Positions 1-10,981 of a stretch of DNA of 64,000 bases are shown here, piece by piece. The stretch covers positions 98,814,449-98,878,448 of the forward strand of contig NC_071355.1 in assembly GCF_943734655.1 (NCBI RefSeq), in the 5' to 3' direction. How positions within the stretch are numbered: the stretch's first letter is position 1; every line of letters begins with the position of its first letter. A program made the position numbers and the translations under genes. The notes beneath the pieces were generated by a model, which was not told the origin of the DNA, made no database searches, and was given only the letters and a program-made list of their open reading frames with translations. Source of the stretch: Sabethes cyaneus. Taxonomy: Eukaryota; Arthropoda; Insecta; Diptera; Culicidae.

Positions 1-77
1 GTGCCATTCAAATCCAAGTCGCCTCAAGTGCTACTTAAAAACGAAAAGCAAACCCTAGGTGCTACATTCCGTTATTG

Positions 78-240
78 AAACTTGACCTTCTGTTTTTATA
101 CGACAGACTTCGCAGCTGGTTGTTAGAGTACAGGACAATTGCGGAGCCAGTGCAACAATCCTATTGATTCCAACAGCCTCTCCCAGCCGAGATTCGAACA
201 TACGACAACTGGCTTACTATACCAGCATCGTACCTCGAGG
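78..240 (-). repeat. tRNA-derived SINE-like copy 1
   Basis: This segment matches a second copy at 56916-57076 over about 160 bases, sharing the blocks around cagacttcgcagctggtt and gattcgaacatacgac. Read on the minus strand, tgttcgaatc (191-200) resembles a pol III box B, so a tRNA-derived SINE read on the minus strand is the best guess. A clear box A and an A-tail are not visible, so the family is not named. Other dispersed repeats could also carry a box B-like string. Confidence 0.5.
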
Positions 241-2702
241 CCAACTGGAAGGCCGACTGAAAAAAACTTAAAAACTACTTTGGTAAAATATACGGCTCTT
301 TTACTGCTAACCATCTTATAGTGCTGACAATGCTTATTTGCAGCTGATTACCGACAAGAAGAATTTGAATAGAATTTTGGATGCCAATTTAATGCAGTAA
401 GGCAGTCAAAAAGCTAATAAAGAGCAACGCGCAGTATAAAATGACAGTTAAGCTAATAAGTGGATGATTTACTGCTTATGTTTATGTAATGCTTATTGGT
501 TACCTGGGTGGTCATGGCATATTGTTCCATTTAGAGCAGCATTTCCGTAAACTTTTTGGAGTTCTAAATGCGCTTTAACTGCTGTTTTCTTCAAATGAAA
601 AAATAAAAAAAAACAGTTAACACTTCCTGCAAATGAAAACAGACATTTTCGCACAACTAAAAGTTTATAGCCCCAGAACAAATTCACTAATGTGTCACAG
701 CGGGTTTGTTTATCATATGTCTTAGCTTGATTTACGATGTTTTGGATATGTCGAGCTATCAATTGACAAACAGTGGGAACATAGTCGCGCTGCTAAGTTG
801 ATAGTTATTTACAGTAAACTTGTTTGTTGAAATCAATGCGTCGTTAATGTAATTTAAAATGTCATAATGCAAGGGTTTAACTACTTGATTTGTGCTCCAC
901 CTTCAAGGCCGATCAATTGAACTATTAAAAATTCCGTTTGAATGCGTAATTGGTCGAGGTTCCGCAAAGTTTTAATGGATAAACACATCGACGTAAAGAC
1001 GTTTGTTCGCTTTGTAAAAATATCGACTGTGATTAATTAGATATTCCAACATTTTCTCTACGAGGCTACCTGACAGGATCTGTTCGAATCGGTTTTAATT
1101 ATAAATTTGTCATCTCCCAAACAAAAGTCATAAACTCATTTCATGCGTCTGCTCGGGGCAAGTTGAACAGGAAATACAGAAACGAATTAATAACATATGA
1201 AATGTCATTGACAGAGAATCGCTGTAGGCAGGTGTAGTTCTACACCTCACTAGAGCCAGAGAACTCACCAGAGCAATACAAGGTGCAATCGATACAGAAC
1301 ACGTTTGGGGAGGGGACTTTCTATGTAGAATCCAATAGCATGAATTCAGGTCAGATAAACTAAATTATATTCCCCGAAATTCCGGCATCCAGCCCACTAG
1401 CTTAATGGCGGTGTACTCTGATGAATACAAGTCAATGTAATGAATTTTAAATTGTACGATCCGCATAAATTATTTGGCGGTTGAATATGCGAATGCTTAT
1501 TCATGTGTGCCGCACTTGTGCACCGTGCACCGTAGAACCATCGTTTCTGTGTGATTAGTAAAACTGTATATATGACGCATGAACGCAACTTCATTCTGTT
1601 TTGCACACTATTTTGCCGGTAAAAGCCTGATTGCACAGGGCATTCGATTCGTTGTTCATCCAGAAGAAGGAGAAGAAAATGCTGCAAGTACATAAATATA
1701 GCCTTTTTTGTTTAATTGGTAACCATAAAAAACTAACTGGTTACATTTAACAGCCACAAATAGAAAACCTACTGAACGTTGTGTCATTAATATGAATAGA
1801 AAATTTTGTGCATTTTTTTCTCATTTGAACTACATGCAGTTTTTTGTTAGATATACATATTATATTCGTGTCATTAAAACATTATCTTTTCTAATCTTAT
1901 CTTCATTAGTATGTAAATGGAGATTTTCGACAAGCATCGAGATTTTCAGCATAAATTTGAGAGTGCTTTTCCTATAATAAGAGATGCTATAAGTTAAAAT
2001 TATGTTACTGTGAAACTACCATTTATCATCTATTTTCCTAAAATGCAGTTAAGCATAAGCATTGTAGATTTCGAAACCTAATATTTTTGTGAAATCTCGT
2101 CCATTCACTTTCGAACTCGCTGCAGAAATCTCCCACGCTACTAAACATAACATATTTTCACTTGCTCGAGGTTTCGCTTGGTTGCTGCTGTTGCTTCGGT
2201 ATGCTGCAGCTGGACTGTCTTCTGTGTCGTGAAAACATTTCCGGACCAGCTTCGATTTGTATGCTTAGTCATGCGTCTCTTGTTCGTCACGATTGTAGCT
2301 ATATTTTTTGTGTCAGTGAAATTTTCCCAGTCAGATTTTCCTCTCAAACGATCGGACTGCTTTGCTAGGTCAAGTGTTAACATTGCTGCCCCAAGTTGTA
2401 ACTACTCCAGCTGACGCTGCACTTCGCTAGCATGGCCGTTTACAGTGGCGACAACAGTGAAAGGCCTTGAATTTTTTTTGCAATGTTACTGCTTGTAGTA
2501 ACCGTGCCTTAGTTATTAACTATGCAGTTTCGATCTGCGGCATAATTTTCTTTCACGGTGATGCATAATCAGTCGAGTAAGTAAAATAGAAGCAAACGGT
2601 TCTAAAGTAGAATAATGAGTTTTGGCTTGGCTTTCGTTTTGCACAGCACATTTTGTTGAATACAATGTGTCCAAACCGACTATAAACGGCATTTAGCAAT
2701 TA
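241..2702. other. AT-rich stretch without a supported gene
   Basis: Only short open frames of 60 to 98 codons occur here, on both strands, with no recognisable motif, start context or partner exon. Around 300-500 and 860-1000 there are recurring strings such as tgcttattggttacctgggt, which resembles sequence near 63030. This suggests an old dispersed repeat. Nothing else was identified. Confidence 0.5.
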
Positions 2703-2704
2703 TA

Positions 2705-3652
2705 GGGGAACTGGGGGGAAAATGAACACCTTAAGCAATTTCGCCATTTGCTTCTCCAGGAACCAACCAAATGCTGAACGCACTACATGAATTGAAAGCT
2801 GGATTCATATTCCATGTAGCAAAATATAAAGATGTTTAAAAAAGGATGATTTGTCATGAAAAATTCCTTATTTTCGAAAGCGTCACATTCGAGCGTGATT
2901 TTTTTCGTGTGGGTAAAATGAACATGCAGTGAGGGCAAAATGAACATGTCATAAAAAACTAAAGTTAACATGCAGTTTGGATAAATTAAACATTATTTTA
3001 CCTTATCATTGTTCTACACAAGCTGTAGATATTCAACAAGGCTGATAAATTAAAACACGACTCCACAAAGTTAACATAATGTATCTTCGCCACGTTCATA
3101 CAATGCTTGACTTTCAACTCGCTTCATCGGTCATTTTTCGTCATTTTTCGAGAGACTCGAACATTTTTATTGATTGAATTGTAATTAGGTCCTGGCTCCT
3201 GATAAATGTAAAATAAAACACCATTATACACATTGTTCATTTTGCCCCCATAGTGAAGTGTTCATTTTGCCCCCAAAACACGAATTGTTTTCTAGTGTTT
3301 ATTATAAACAAACAGTTGATAAAAATATTTGGAATTTTCGACAGATCTGCAGGACAGGGATAAGCAAACAACACTAAATGATACCAATAGTCGAAATTTA
3401 ATTTGTTTCGCCAAAAAAGCTTATATACTATTAGTGGAAATTACCATCGGCGTCAGATTCCAACAAATATTTTTTACTTAGCTTATGATACTAAGCTTAC
3501 TAAGCTTATGATCACCACATATTATCTCAAACAGCTTGAAATACTTCTAGGAGAAGATACCTATTGATCTGGAACAGATTTTAATCGGTTTACTGGGAAT
3601 TTGGCTACCTGTTCATTTTACCCTCCCCTGTTAATTTTACCCACAGTTCCCC
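2705..3652. mobile_element. MITE with TA target duplication
   Basis: The ends are inverted repeats. The left end begins ggggaactggggggaaaatg; the reverse complement of the right end begins ggggaactgtgggtaaaat. TA flanks both ends (2703-2704 and 3653-3654). The interior has no transposase and carries several copies of gttcattttgccccc in both orientations, for example near 3235-3275. A Tc1/mariner-derived non-autonomous element is the simplest reading, from the TA duplication. The superfamily is inference. Confidence 0.65.
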
Positions 3653-3654
3653 TA

Positions 3655-4140
3655 CTACTTTTCGTTGACGTTGACTGCACAGGCGCAAATCGTCAGAAAA
3701 ATATGTACAAGCCGCGTCTTTCGTTAAATTATCCCTTATTTTTGCGATAACTTTCTTGAAATCATTTAGCTTCGATTGCATTTACTGTATACAAAGGAGT
3801 ACTATCTTGTTGGAAACAATAAAATTCATTCCCTCATAACTACTTTGTGTGAGGAAATGTGTTTTATTTTCAAACTATGAAATCTGTGTCAAAGTAATAA
3901 GCTGTTTTATTTTAATTTCGTAACACGTTTTGCTGATTGGCAGATCATTTCTTGCACTTCATACACAATATTTCCAACGATGCAAAGAGTGCTTCAAAGT
4001 AAATAAATTTTCGCCAGAAAAAAACATATAATACCACCAGCGTGGAGCAACACCTCGTGATCTTTGATATATTCAAACGGTTCATACAGTTGCGTACTTT
4101 CCATTCTAAGAAATAGCCTGATGAACAAAATTCCTCCAAT
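3655..4140. other. no gene seen
   Basis: AT-rich sequence with one 64-codon minus-strand frame (3945-4139) that shows no recognisable feature. It separates the TA-flanked MITE from the RTE debris. Confidence 0.4.
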
Positions 4141-4800
4141 TAACTCGGTTGTAGGTTGTCGCTCTCCAATTCCTTGGAAACCGTGTACTCGCCGCCGAAT
4201 CTCCCTCCAACTGGTCTAACCGTCTTGCTCACTGCTTCCTAACACTCTGTAGCGCTATGTTGAACAGCCGGCATGGAAACTTTAATCAGTCTGATCAGCT
4301 TTCTAGTCCATAATTTTACATAGCTCTTTGTGGTCGATGGTATGATATGTAACTTTGAAGTCAATGAACAAATGATCTGTGTATTCACGGCTTTTTTGAA
4401 GAACCTGTCTCAGTGAATATATTTGATCCGTCGCCGAACGTCTTTCATGCTCGACAACTTTCCACAAACCTGTTCGTAATTGATGAGAGTTGGCGGAAAA
4501 TTATTTGGTAGAGCACTTTGCAGTCGGAGAACACTGATCGGACGATAGTTCTCACAGTTCAGCTTGTCGCATTTTTTGTAGATCGGACTGATAACCCCAT
4601 TGTTCCACTTCTCTAGTAGTTAACCTGTTTCACATAGTCCTATAGTAACAATCAGCTAGAAATAGTTTCCCGTTTGAATCAAACACAGGGTTGAAGACAA
4701 GTTTATTTATCCAAATCCTGCAGTAGCTCTTGCATTATCTTGGCTGTAACTTTTTCGGAAGTTTTCTTCTTACTCCATATCAAATACGGAGCCTAAATTC
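4141..4800 (-). pseudogene. RTE-clade reverse transcriptase fragment
   Basis: Minus-strand translation in shifting frames gives WNNGVISPIYKKCDKLNCEN near 4560-4620, followed by YR and ISVL. This matches the RTE block W..G.I.PIYKKGd...C.NYRGI.LL. Further down (about 4320-4450) come pieces resembling the RTE palm region. Stops and frameshifts break it throughout. It lies just left of the hAT-like terminus at 4883, so it belongs to the older background. Related RTE debris occurs inside the composite and at 23937-26225. Confidence 0.65.
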
Positions 4801-4874
4801 TTGCGTCGCTGAATATTTGAATATCGTAAACATCACAAACTTACGAAATTTTTTGCTGTTTCAAAAATAACTAA

Positions 4875-4882
4875 CACTACAC
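4875..4882. repeat. 8-bp target duplication, left copy
   Basis: The string cactacac directly precedes the left terminus and is repeated exactly at 8896-8903 directly after the right terminus. An 8-bp duplication is typical of hAT transposons. The right flank is locally repetitive (cactacactacactac), which weakens the match slightly. Confidence 0.65.
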
Positions 4883-4939
4883 CAGGGGCGGACTGGGAGC
4901 CAAAGGGCCCACCGGGCCTTTGAGATTAGGGGCCCCGTG

Positions 4940-5065
4940 CAACTTGACTCGACTCAGTCACTGTCGAGTGTCGAGTATCGAGAGAACGGGCAGCATAGCG
5001 GCTCGATGCTCGAAACAAAACAAACTCAGTCGTTATTAGGACCGAGTTACCAACTTTTAGCGTGT
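4940..5065. repeat. fragment of the 37229-type MITE
   Basis: The blocks cgactcagtcactgtcgagt and gaacgggcagcatagcggct recur in the same order in the intact 271-bp MITE at 37229-37499. This copy has lost its outer terminal repeats and sits just inside the left end of the hAT-like composite. Confidence 0.6.
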
Positions 5066-5259
5066 GCGGCATATTAGCGGTTCACGGTACTTTAGTTTGG
5101 ACGCATTTTTCTTCAACCCAATCTTCGCTACTTTGAGTTTTAGTTTTTTCAGCCACCCCCACAGATGTTGTTCTATCGACAATATTCATTTCATTGGCAA
5201 AGCAGACGAACTAACTAGATTTGCTGAAGATTGTGCCTGTGTGTGCTCCTTTAATAACA

Positions 5260-5520
5260 TCCTGTAACGGCATGTTGAACAGCCCACATGAGGGACCATC
5301 ACATTGATAAAGTCCACTGCGAGGTTAGAATGGCCATGATTTTACGGTCGATGGAATCATGCGCAACTTTGAAATCAATGAAATAATTGTGCGTAGAATT
5401 CTGTATTCATGGACTTTTTGGAGGATCTGCCGCAGCGTGAATATTTGATTCTTTATTGACCGTGCTTCAGCGAACCCGGAAGAGAACTTTTCACATTCTG
5501 ATAAGTGCCACTGTGCATCT
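5260..5520 (-). pseudogene. RTE reverse transcriptase scrap, minus strand
   Basis: The text tcatggactttttggaggat and its surroundings parallel the RTE fragment at 4320-4480 (tcacggcttttttgaagaac), at a comparable internal spacing. Both are minus-strand RTE palm-region remnants. It is short, with no open frame worth keeping. Confidence 0.5.
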
Positions 5521-5789
5521 TTACCAGCAATGCAACGTTTTCCTCATCTATCACCCATTTATATTTCTGCAGATTTTATGTTATAGGGTTAATGACATGC
5601 AAAATTGCAAGTATCAAATAAGCTGATTTTATAAATGATGGGATGTAAACAGTTCAATATATATATGAGTAGCTTACTGCGTCTTCAAATCAGAACAAAA
5701 CAGTCCATAGTGCAGGCGATTCCCGTGCCGAGTTGTAGCTATCCCTGGGATTAAACTCTTGGATTTTCCTATAAGAATTCTGCTTCTAT

Positions 5790-7175
5790 AAGCAAGGTAT
5801 TCTGTGCGAATCCTCTGCAGAATTTCTTCACACGATTCCGATGTGAGGAAGGCCCGAAACTCTGCGCGAATCTTTTTGGTTCGTCCTGGTAGAGCTGCGG
5901 AAGAAAGAACCCACCGTCTAAAAATGTCAGTACGAAGAGCACGTGCTCGCCAGTCCAGAGGAGAGGTTCGCCAGCAACGACACACGGAGTTTCTACAAAA
6001 CGGTCAGGTGCAAGAATTTTGCCATGCCTGTGATGTGCAATGATAGTGCTGGCAACCTGCTTACTGACAAAACGACGGTAGCAGCCAGGTGGAAGAGTAT
6101 TTCCAGACGCTGTTGAATAGAGAAGTAAACACGAAGATCAGCAGGTACAGGATAAAAATTTTGAGCGACGGCAAAACTGTGGAGCCATCAACACAGGAGG
6201 AGGTCAAAAGAGCAATCAGTGAGCTGAAAAACGGTAAAGTTGCTGTAAAGGATGCTATCCTGACTGAACTTCTAAAAGCGAGGAGCGAGCAGCTGTACGA
6301 AACAATTCGCCACCCCATTGTCACGAACAGAATAAGGGAGGAAAACAAATCTCGGAGGAGTAGTTGATTGGCCTCATTCCCCATAATTTAAAAAACGGAC
6401 ATCGACTTTACATCGACATCGACATCGGACATCGAAACATTACGTTGCTCAATTTTGCCTATAAGGTGGTCTCCCTATCGTGTGTGGCTGAGTCCGTTAG
6501 CTGAGTTCTTCGTCGGCGAGTATCAAGCTGGTTTTCATGAGGGTCGCTTCAGGATGGATCAGATATTTGCCCTGCGATACCATTAACACCGCCAAAACGA
6601 AGTACATGGCGCGGAAATCCAAATGGTGCTGGTGTCGAAGAGGAATTGAATATATTTTGGTATGCTCGTGATATGTGACAACGATGTAAGTCGCAAAATA
6701 AAACGACTAATTGCAGCTGCGAATTGGCCTTTACGCAGGCATTACATTTTGTAGCTGAAGTCCCGTAGCTTGCAAATTCGCATAAACTGACGCTCTAGAG
6801 AACACTAATCCTTTCGGTGGCCCTTTACGGACATGAATCATGGACGCTAAAAGAAGCTGATCGTAATATTGCAATAGCGTAATATTGCAAAATCCAAAAT
6901 GGCGTGTAGCGCAGACGCATGAACCACGAGCTGTATTAAGAATGTAAATATGCTGTTATAATGAAGATAGTACAGTATGACAGTCTGCGCTGGGCTGGTC
7001 ACGTGTCTAGAATGCCCGACGAAAGAGTAACCAAAATTATTTTAAGCATAGAATCAAGAAGAGGCCGTAGACTTCGGAGTAGACATCGCACTGATAGATG
7101 TGCGCTATCGAGGATGATGCACGTTCAGCTGGTGTTCGAGGGGTTTGAAGAAAGGTAGCCCAGGATTGAGTACTG
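5790..7175 (+). pseudogene. decayed RTE-clade retrotransposon ORF
   Basis: Plus-strand frames together spell an RTE polyprotein in order. First comes the linker before RT with the words NLLTDKTTVAARW (about 6058-6095). Then comes a stretch with EEVKRAISELKNGK (6205-6240), followed by the YQAGF/GRFRMDQIFALR region (about 6520-6580). The C-terminal region RWAGHVSRMPDERVTKI follows (6985-7050). The family order is endonuclease, RT, then this C-terminal tail. The endonuclease is missing, and several frameshifts and deletions break the frame. It is oriented opposite to the neighbouring RTE scraps, so it is a separate insertion. Confidence 0.75.
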
Positions 7176-7340
7176 AAGGACCATAATTCATTCGGCGCAG
7201 GATCGATAACGGACCGTCGCCACTGAAGTAAACTAAGTATGGAGCTTAAGCCGACAGTTCGATATTTATAAGTAGTCAAATAACTGCGGATGAAATACTA
7301 ATTCTACTTTTAATTACTCAGAATTGAAGCTGGTAATATT

Positions 7341-8147
7341 TTCTGAGCTTGGACCCCAACAGCTCAACTTAAATGGTTTCATGAATCATGGGGCCCCAGC
7401 AATTGAACATTCGTGAGTCGTAGAAAAAGTTCAATTGAAAGAAAAATTTTGGTTTAAAGTTCGGGGCCCCAATAGTCCCATTTAAAGCTGAATTTTCAAT
7501 CTTCAAATCGATTGATTTCATGAATCATGGGGCCCCAGCAATCGAACATTCGTGAGTCATAGAAAAATTTTAATTGAAAGAGAAATTTTGGTTTAAAGCT
7601 CGGGGCCCCAATAGTCCCATTTGAAGCTGAATTTTCAATCTTCAAATCGGTTGATTTCATGAATCATGGGGCCCCAGCAATCGAACCTTCGTGAGTAATA
7701 GAAAAAGTTTAATTGAAAGAGAAATTTTGGTTTAAAGTTCGGGGCCCCAATAGTCCCATTTGAAGCTGAATTTTAAATCATCAAATCGGTTGATTTCATA
7801 AATCATGGGGTCTCAGCAATCGAACATTCGTTAGTCATAGAAAAAGTTTAATTGAAAGAGAAATTTTGGTTTAAAGCTCGGGGCCCCAATAGTCCCATTT
7901 GAAGCTGAATTTTCAATCTTCAAATCGGTTGATTTCATGAATCATGGGGCCCCAGCAATCGAGCATTCGTGAGTCATAGAAAAAGTTTAATTGAAAGAAA
8001 AAATTTGGTTTAAAGTTCGGGGCCCCAATAGTCCCATTTAAAGCTGAATTTTCAATCATCAAATCGGTTGATTTCATAAATCATGGGGCCCCAGCGATCG
8101 AACATTCGTGAGTCATAGAAAAAGTTTAACTGAAATAAAAATTTTGG
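7341..8147. repeat. 139-bp tandem array, about six units
   Basis: The marker atgaatcatg/ataaatcatg starts at 7381, 7520, 7659, 7798, 7937 and 8076, giving five consecutive intervals of exactly 139 bases. Each unit carries ggggccccagcaatcgaac and cggggccccaatagtccc. Units differ by point changes; unit four has tctcagc and units four and six have cataaatc. There is no coding frame. The array begins in a degenerate half unit and ends in sequence that runs into the internal hAT-like terminus. Confidence 0.9.
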
Positions 8148-8167
8148 AAAATCTCATTTTGTGTAAC

Positions 8168-8232
8168 GACGAAATTTTTACTGGGGCCCACCGGGCATTT
8201 GCCCGGTTGCCCGGTGGGCCAGTCCGCCCCTG
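8168..8232. repeat. internal second right terminus of the hAT-like family
   Basis: The sequence ggcccaccgggcatttgccc and then ggtgggccagtccgcccctg mirrors the left end at 4883-4920, including the inner block gggcccaccgggc. This match is longer than that of the outer right end. Directly after it, at 8233, begins retroelement sequence that is uninterrupted at 43638. A hAT-like copy therefore once inserted in such a retroelement. Confidence 0.65.
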
Positions 8233-8845
8233 TGCTGTGCTGAATGAAGAGCAACTTCTGCTAAGCTCGTTTCGTCGATGTGATGGTCAACAATCCGCCC
8301 AAGTGATTCAAGCAAGAAAGACATTAGACTGATTGACTAAAACTTTTTGCTCGCTCATATGTCACGCGTCCACCTTTAGGAATAAACTTAATGGTTATTT
8401 AACGCCGTTGAGTTGGGATGTACCCAATAGCAATACTACATACAAACATCTTTTTCAGAATATGTTCGAAGTATTTGAATCCTTTCTGCAGTTAAATGGG
8501 GTATATTCCATCTGCTCCAGAAGATTTGTATGGAGAGAAGCTGTTTGCAGCCTAAAACCGTAAAGTAAAAACCCATAAGACTTCAGGTTCCGCACAATTC
8601 GGAAAATGACTATAAAAGAGAAATTCCAGGGTTTCGTTGTCGTTCGTACAGTACCCGCCGTTCGAGTCTCCAATGTTATTAACCTGATAATCTTTCGATT
8701 TTGACAGTATTTTATTAAGCCGACTTACCGAGCAGTGTATCACCACATTTCTGAAATCGTCGCTGCGCGACGGTTCGTCATGCGGTAAGTATGCAGAGCA
8801 GTAGACGTATCGCCTATGGGCATCATCCATGATGAGGTCTACCTG
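8233..8845 (-). pseudogene. captured non-LTR endonuclease fragment
   Basis: This segment is collinear with 43638-44178, with an indel near 8300-8380 and point changes. The minus strand encodes the endonuclease stretch RRYVYCSAYLPHDEPS (about 8760-8810). This type of YLP block occurs before the catalytic Asn-Ala motif in I/Jockey-group non-LTR elements. Both flanks are hAT-like termini, which suggests capture or nested insertion. Not functional. Confidence 0.7.
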
Positions 8846-8880
8846 GACTGTATGGACTGTATGGACTGTATACCTGGACT
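8843..8880. repeat. short tandem repeat tggactgta
   Basis: Three adjacent copies of a 9-10 base unit (tggactgta) lie between the retroelement fragment and the outer hAT-like terminus. The related copy at 44180 has a single tgtgactgta, so the unit probably expanded locally. Confidence 0.6.
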
Positions 8881-8903
8881 GCCAGTCCGCCCCTGCACTA
8901 CAC

Positions 8904-9460
8904 TACACTACAATTTTGAATGGATTTTGATGATTTGAATACCAATCGATTCATAATGGATGTAGCAATTATGTGGTTTTTAATAAAATTTCCATTTTTA
9001 ATTCCTAAATAGTGAAAACTAACGAAAACTTTCAAGGTCAAATTTCCCCATAAATTTTCCTCCTGATCTAAACGATCACTTCACTGGCAGAGACGACAGT
9101 TAAAGTCACCATCAGTTTAATAAGGTTTCTTTTTACAAAAAAAAAGTAACAAACCCCTCCCGTCCCAGCAGGTCGAAGGTACTTTACGACATTTTGTTAC
9201 AATTCTATTTGTACAATGAGGTTTTTTTTTGAATACAATAGCCTTTGTTTCTTACCGGCTTGGGTCGTCTTGGTTGGTCTCCTGGAAAAAACTACAAAAT
9301 GGCGGACTTACAACCCACGCCAACACCAATGGTCACTGAGCGGAATAAAACTATAACGAGCAAACTTCAAAGACAAGCACAAGGAAGTGCAAATTTAAAT
9401 AAATTTACAGCTCGAAAATTACCAGACCATACATTTATTTTTTTTAAAAACAAGGGTTAG
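8904..9460. other. no gene seen
   Basis: AT-rich, with a 71-codon plus-strand frame (9245-9460) that has no recognisable content. It contains a run of the type ggtaagaaac on the minus strand that could be a splice donor. No exon could be assembled around it. Confidence 0.3.
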
Positions 9461-9858
9461 TAGGTTACTTTTACTTGCGCAATTTTCGCCGGAAAACTTC
9501 CTTCTGGCACCCCGCGTGCCGGGATGGTTGCTGCTGCTGCTCGTTGGTCGACTTTGGTGACGGGTGATGCGAGGGGTGATCCAGGGGTTGAATCCACTAC
9601 AGGAGGTACAAACGGACGCAGCGGCGTCCCGCTATGATGACAGGGTGCACAAAACCAATAGTCACGGCCGTAAATAAGTTTTAGCCAAGCTGGCCAAGAA
9701 TTGTTTCACCGACGGGGGCACTGTAGCGTATCTAGGCCTAATAACGAACGGCCGAATCGCAACCCAGAGGCACTGCGCACAAATAAAACTGCGGATTAGC
9801 GTCCAAACTGGCGTGGGACGAAGTTTCACGACACTCTTTGATCGGTCCTTTGACCTTA
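9461..9858 (-). other. GC-rich island, left part, with an open minus-strand frame
   Basis: This segment is markedly richer in GC than its surroundings. A minus-strand frame of about 80 codons, open from stop to stop (about 9461-9708), has no ATG and contains YWFCAPCHHSGTPLRPFVPP and a Ser/Pro/Ala-rich tail. The island continues at 10982-11275 after the piggyBac-like insertion. The sharp composition change and missing start fit a leader or gag fragment of an LTR retrotransposon or a host exon. I do not recognise it. Confidence 0.35.
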
Positions 9859-9859
9859 A

Positions 9860-10977
9860 CCCATTAAGCCCCACACTTTTCCCAGCAGGGATAGAAAGTT
9901 GAAACTTTCAGGAAAATTCTCTTTTGGGTCAACTAAGAAAAAACCGCTGACATGTATTTTTAATTTTGACCCTTTGTCCTGCATCGCTACGTTGCGAAAA
10001 CGCAACGCTGGGCATTAAGGGTATACCGTTTTTGCATACCTTCATTATTATGCATATAAATGCTTCATACTTTTTTACCGTTAAATCAAATTTGGGATTT
10101 TTTCTTGTGATTTTGAGTATTAATAAATATTAAATGAACGGCTTAGAGTATTACATGTTATGTTTTATGATAGATATCGAAACATTTGGGTTGGAGACCA
10201 TCTTTGCACTAGACGCATAATATGCAGTTTGAATGCTAAATGCATGTCATCGCAGATGATTAAATTCCTACCAACACGTTCCGGAAAGGTTGTAACATTA
10301 AATTTGGGTCCATGAAACTGTCGTTGTCATCACTCAATTCCTCCAGATATTCTGGAGGCAAAGGTACTTTAACAATTTTATTACGCTCTTATCACAACGG
10401 CTTCTCCATCTGCCATCAGTGTTTGAAGCAGCGAATTCTATGTTATGTAAACTTTTATAATGTTTCCGAAATATTTTAAATAAGCGAATGATAAGATTTA
10501 CATTCATTTGTTTACTAAAAAGCAACGACATCAAATGAAACACCGCAGCGAACGAACGAAAACAAACATTCCCGTTGCAAATTTTGAATATCGTTACTTC
10601 CTAGCGTTGCGTTTTCGCAACGCAAAGCTTCAAACCTATCTGAAAATTACAAAAATAATCAAAATTATGAAACAAAGTTTTTTTTGGCAAGCAACCGATT
10701 CTTACTAACACTGATTGATAGGTCAGGCGTTAATAGAGGTAAAATCGAGTTTTATGAGCATTTTTCCTTAACTGTCTGAAAAATAGCAAAACCTGTTGTT
10801 TTGTCACAGCTGTAATTATGTTACATGTAACATCTGACCTTTGAGCAAAAACAGGTCGATTAGATTTTTTTCCAATCTTTCTTTGTTTCTCAGGGTCTAA
10901 GTTGATATCTTCAACCGGGCCTTCTCTAGAAACGAATGAAAGTGCGTTGCGTTTTCGCAACGCTGGGAGGAAATGGG
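9860..10977. mobile_element. piggyBac-like MITE with TTAA target site
   Basis: TTAA flanks both ends exactly (9856-9859 and 10978-10981). The left end reads cccattaagcccc and the right end ggaaatggg, so the outermost bases are an inverted CCCATT pair, as in the CCC...GGG termini of piggyBac elements. A palindromic string, gttgcg with four A or T and cgcaac, lies inside each end (about 9992-10008 and 10945-10962) and once more near 10604-10620. There is no transposase, so it is non-autonomous. Its removal rejoins the GC-rich island. Confidence 0.75.
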
Positions 10978-10981
10978 TTAA

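Larger units (their letters stand above)
4883..8895. mobile_element. hAT-like composite with nested contents
   Basis: The left end reads caggggcggactggg and the right end reads ccagtccgcccctg, an inverted pair. Both are flanked by the 8-bp repeat cactacac, and a CAGGG-type terminus with an 8-bp duplication points to hAT. No hAT transposase is present. The interior holds, in order, a piece related to the MITE at 37229, a minus-strand RTE fragment, a plus-strand RTE fragment, a 139-bp tandem array, an internal second right terminus ending at 8232, a captured non-LTR fragment and a short tandem repeat. One likely history is a hAT copy inserted in a retroelement that itself lay in another hAT copy, followed by deletion. 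The structure is seen directly; the history is inference. Confidence 0.6.

Noticed and set aside
5804..6043. 79-codon plus-strand and 103-codon minus-strand genes
   Set aside because: Both are out-of-frame readings of the RTE linker region. The true frame gives the NLLTDKTTVAARW motif.
7341..8147. CRISPR array
   Set aside because: Units are adjacent without unique spacers, the repeat is 139 bp and the genome is eukaryotic.
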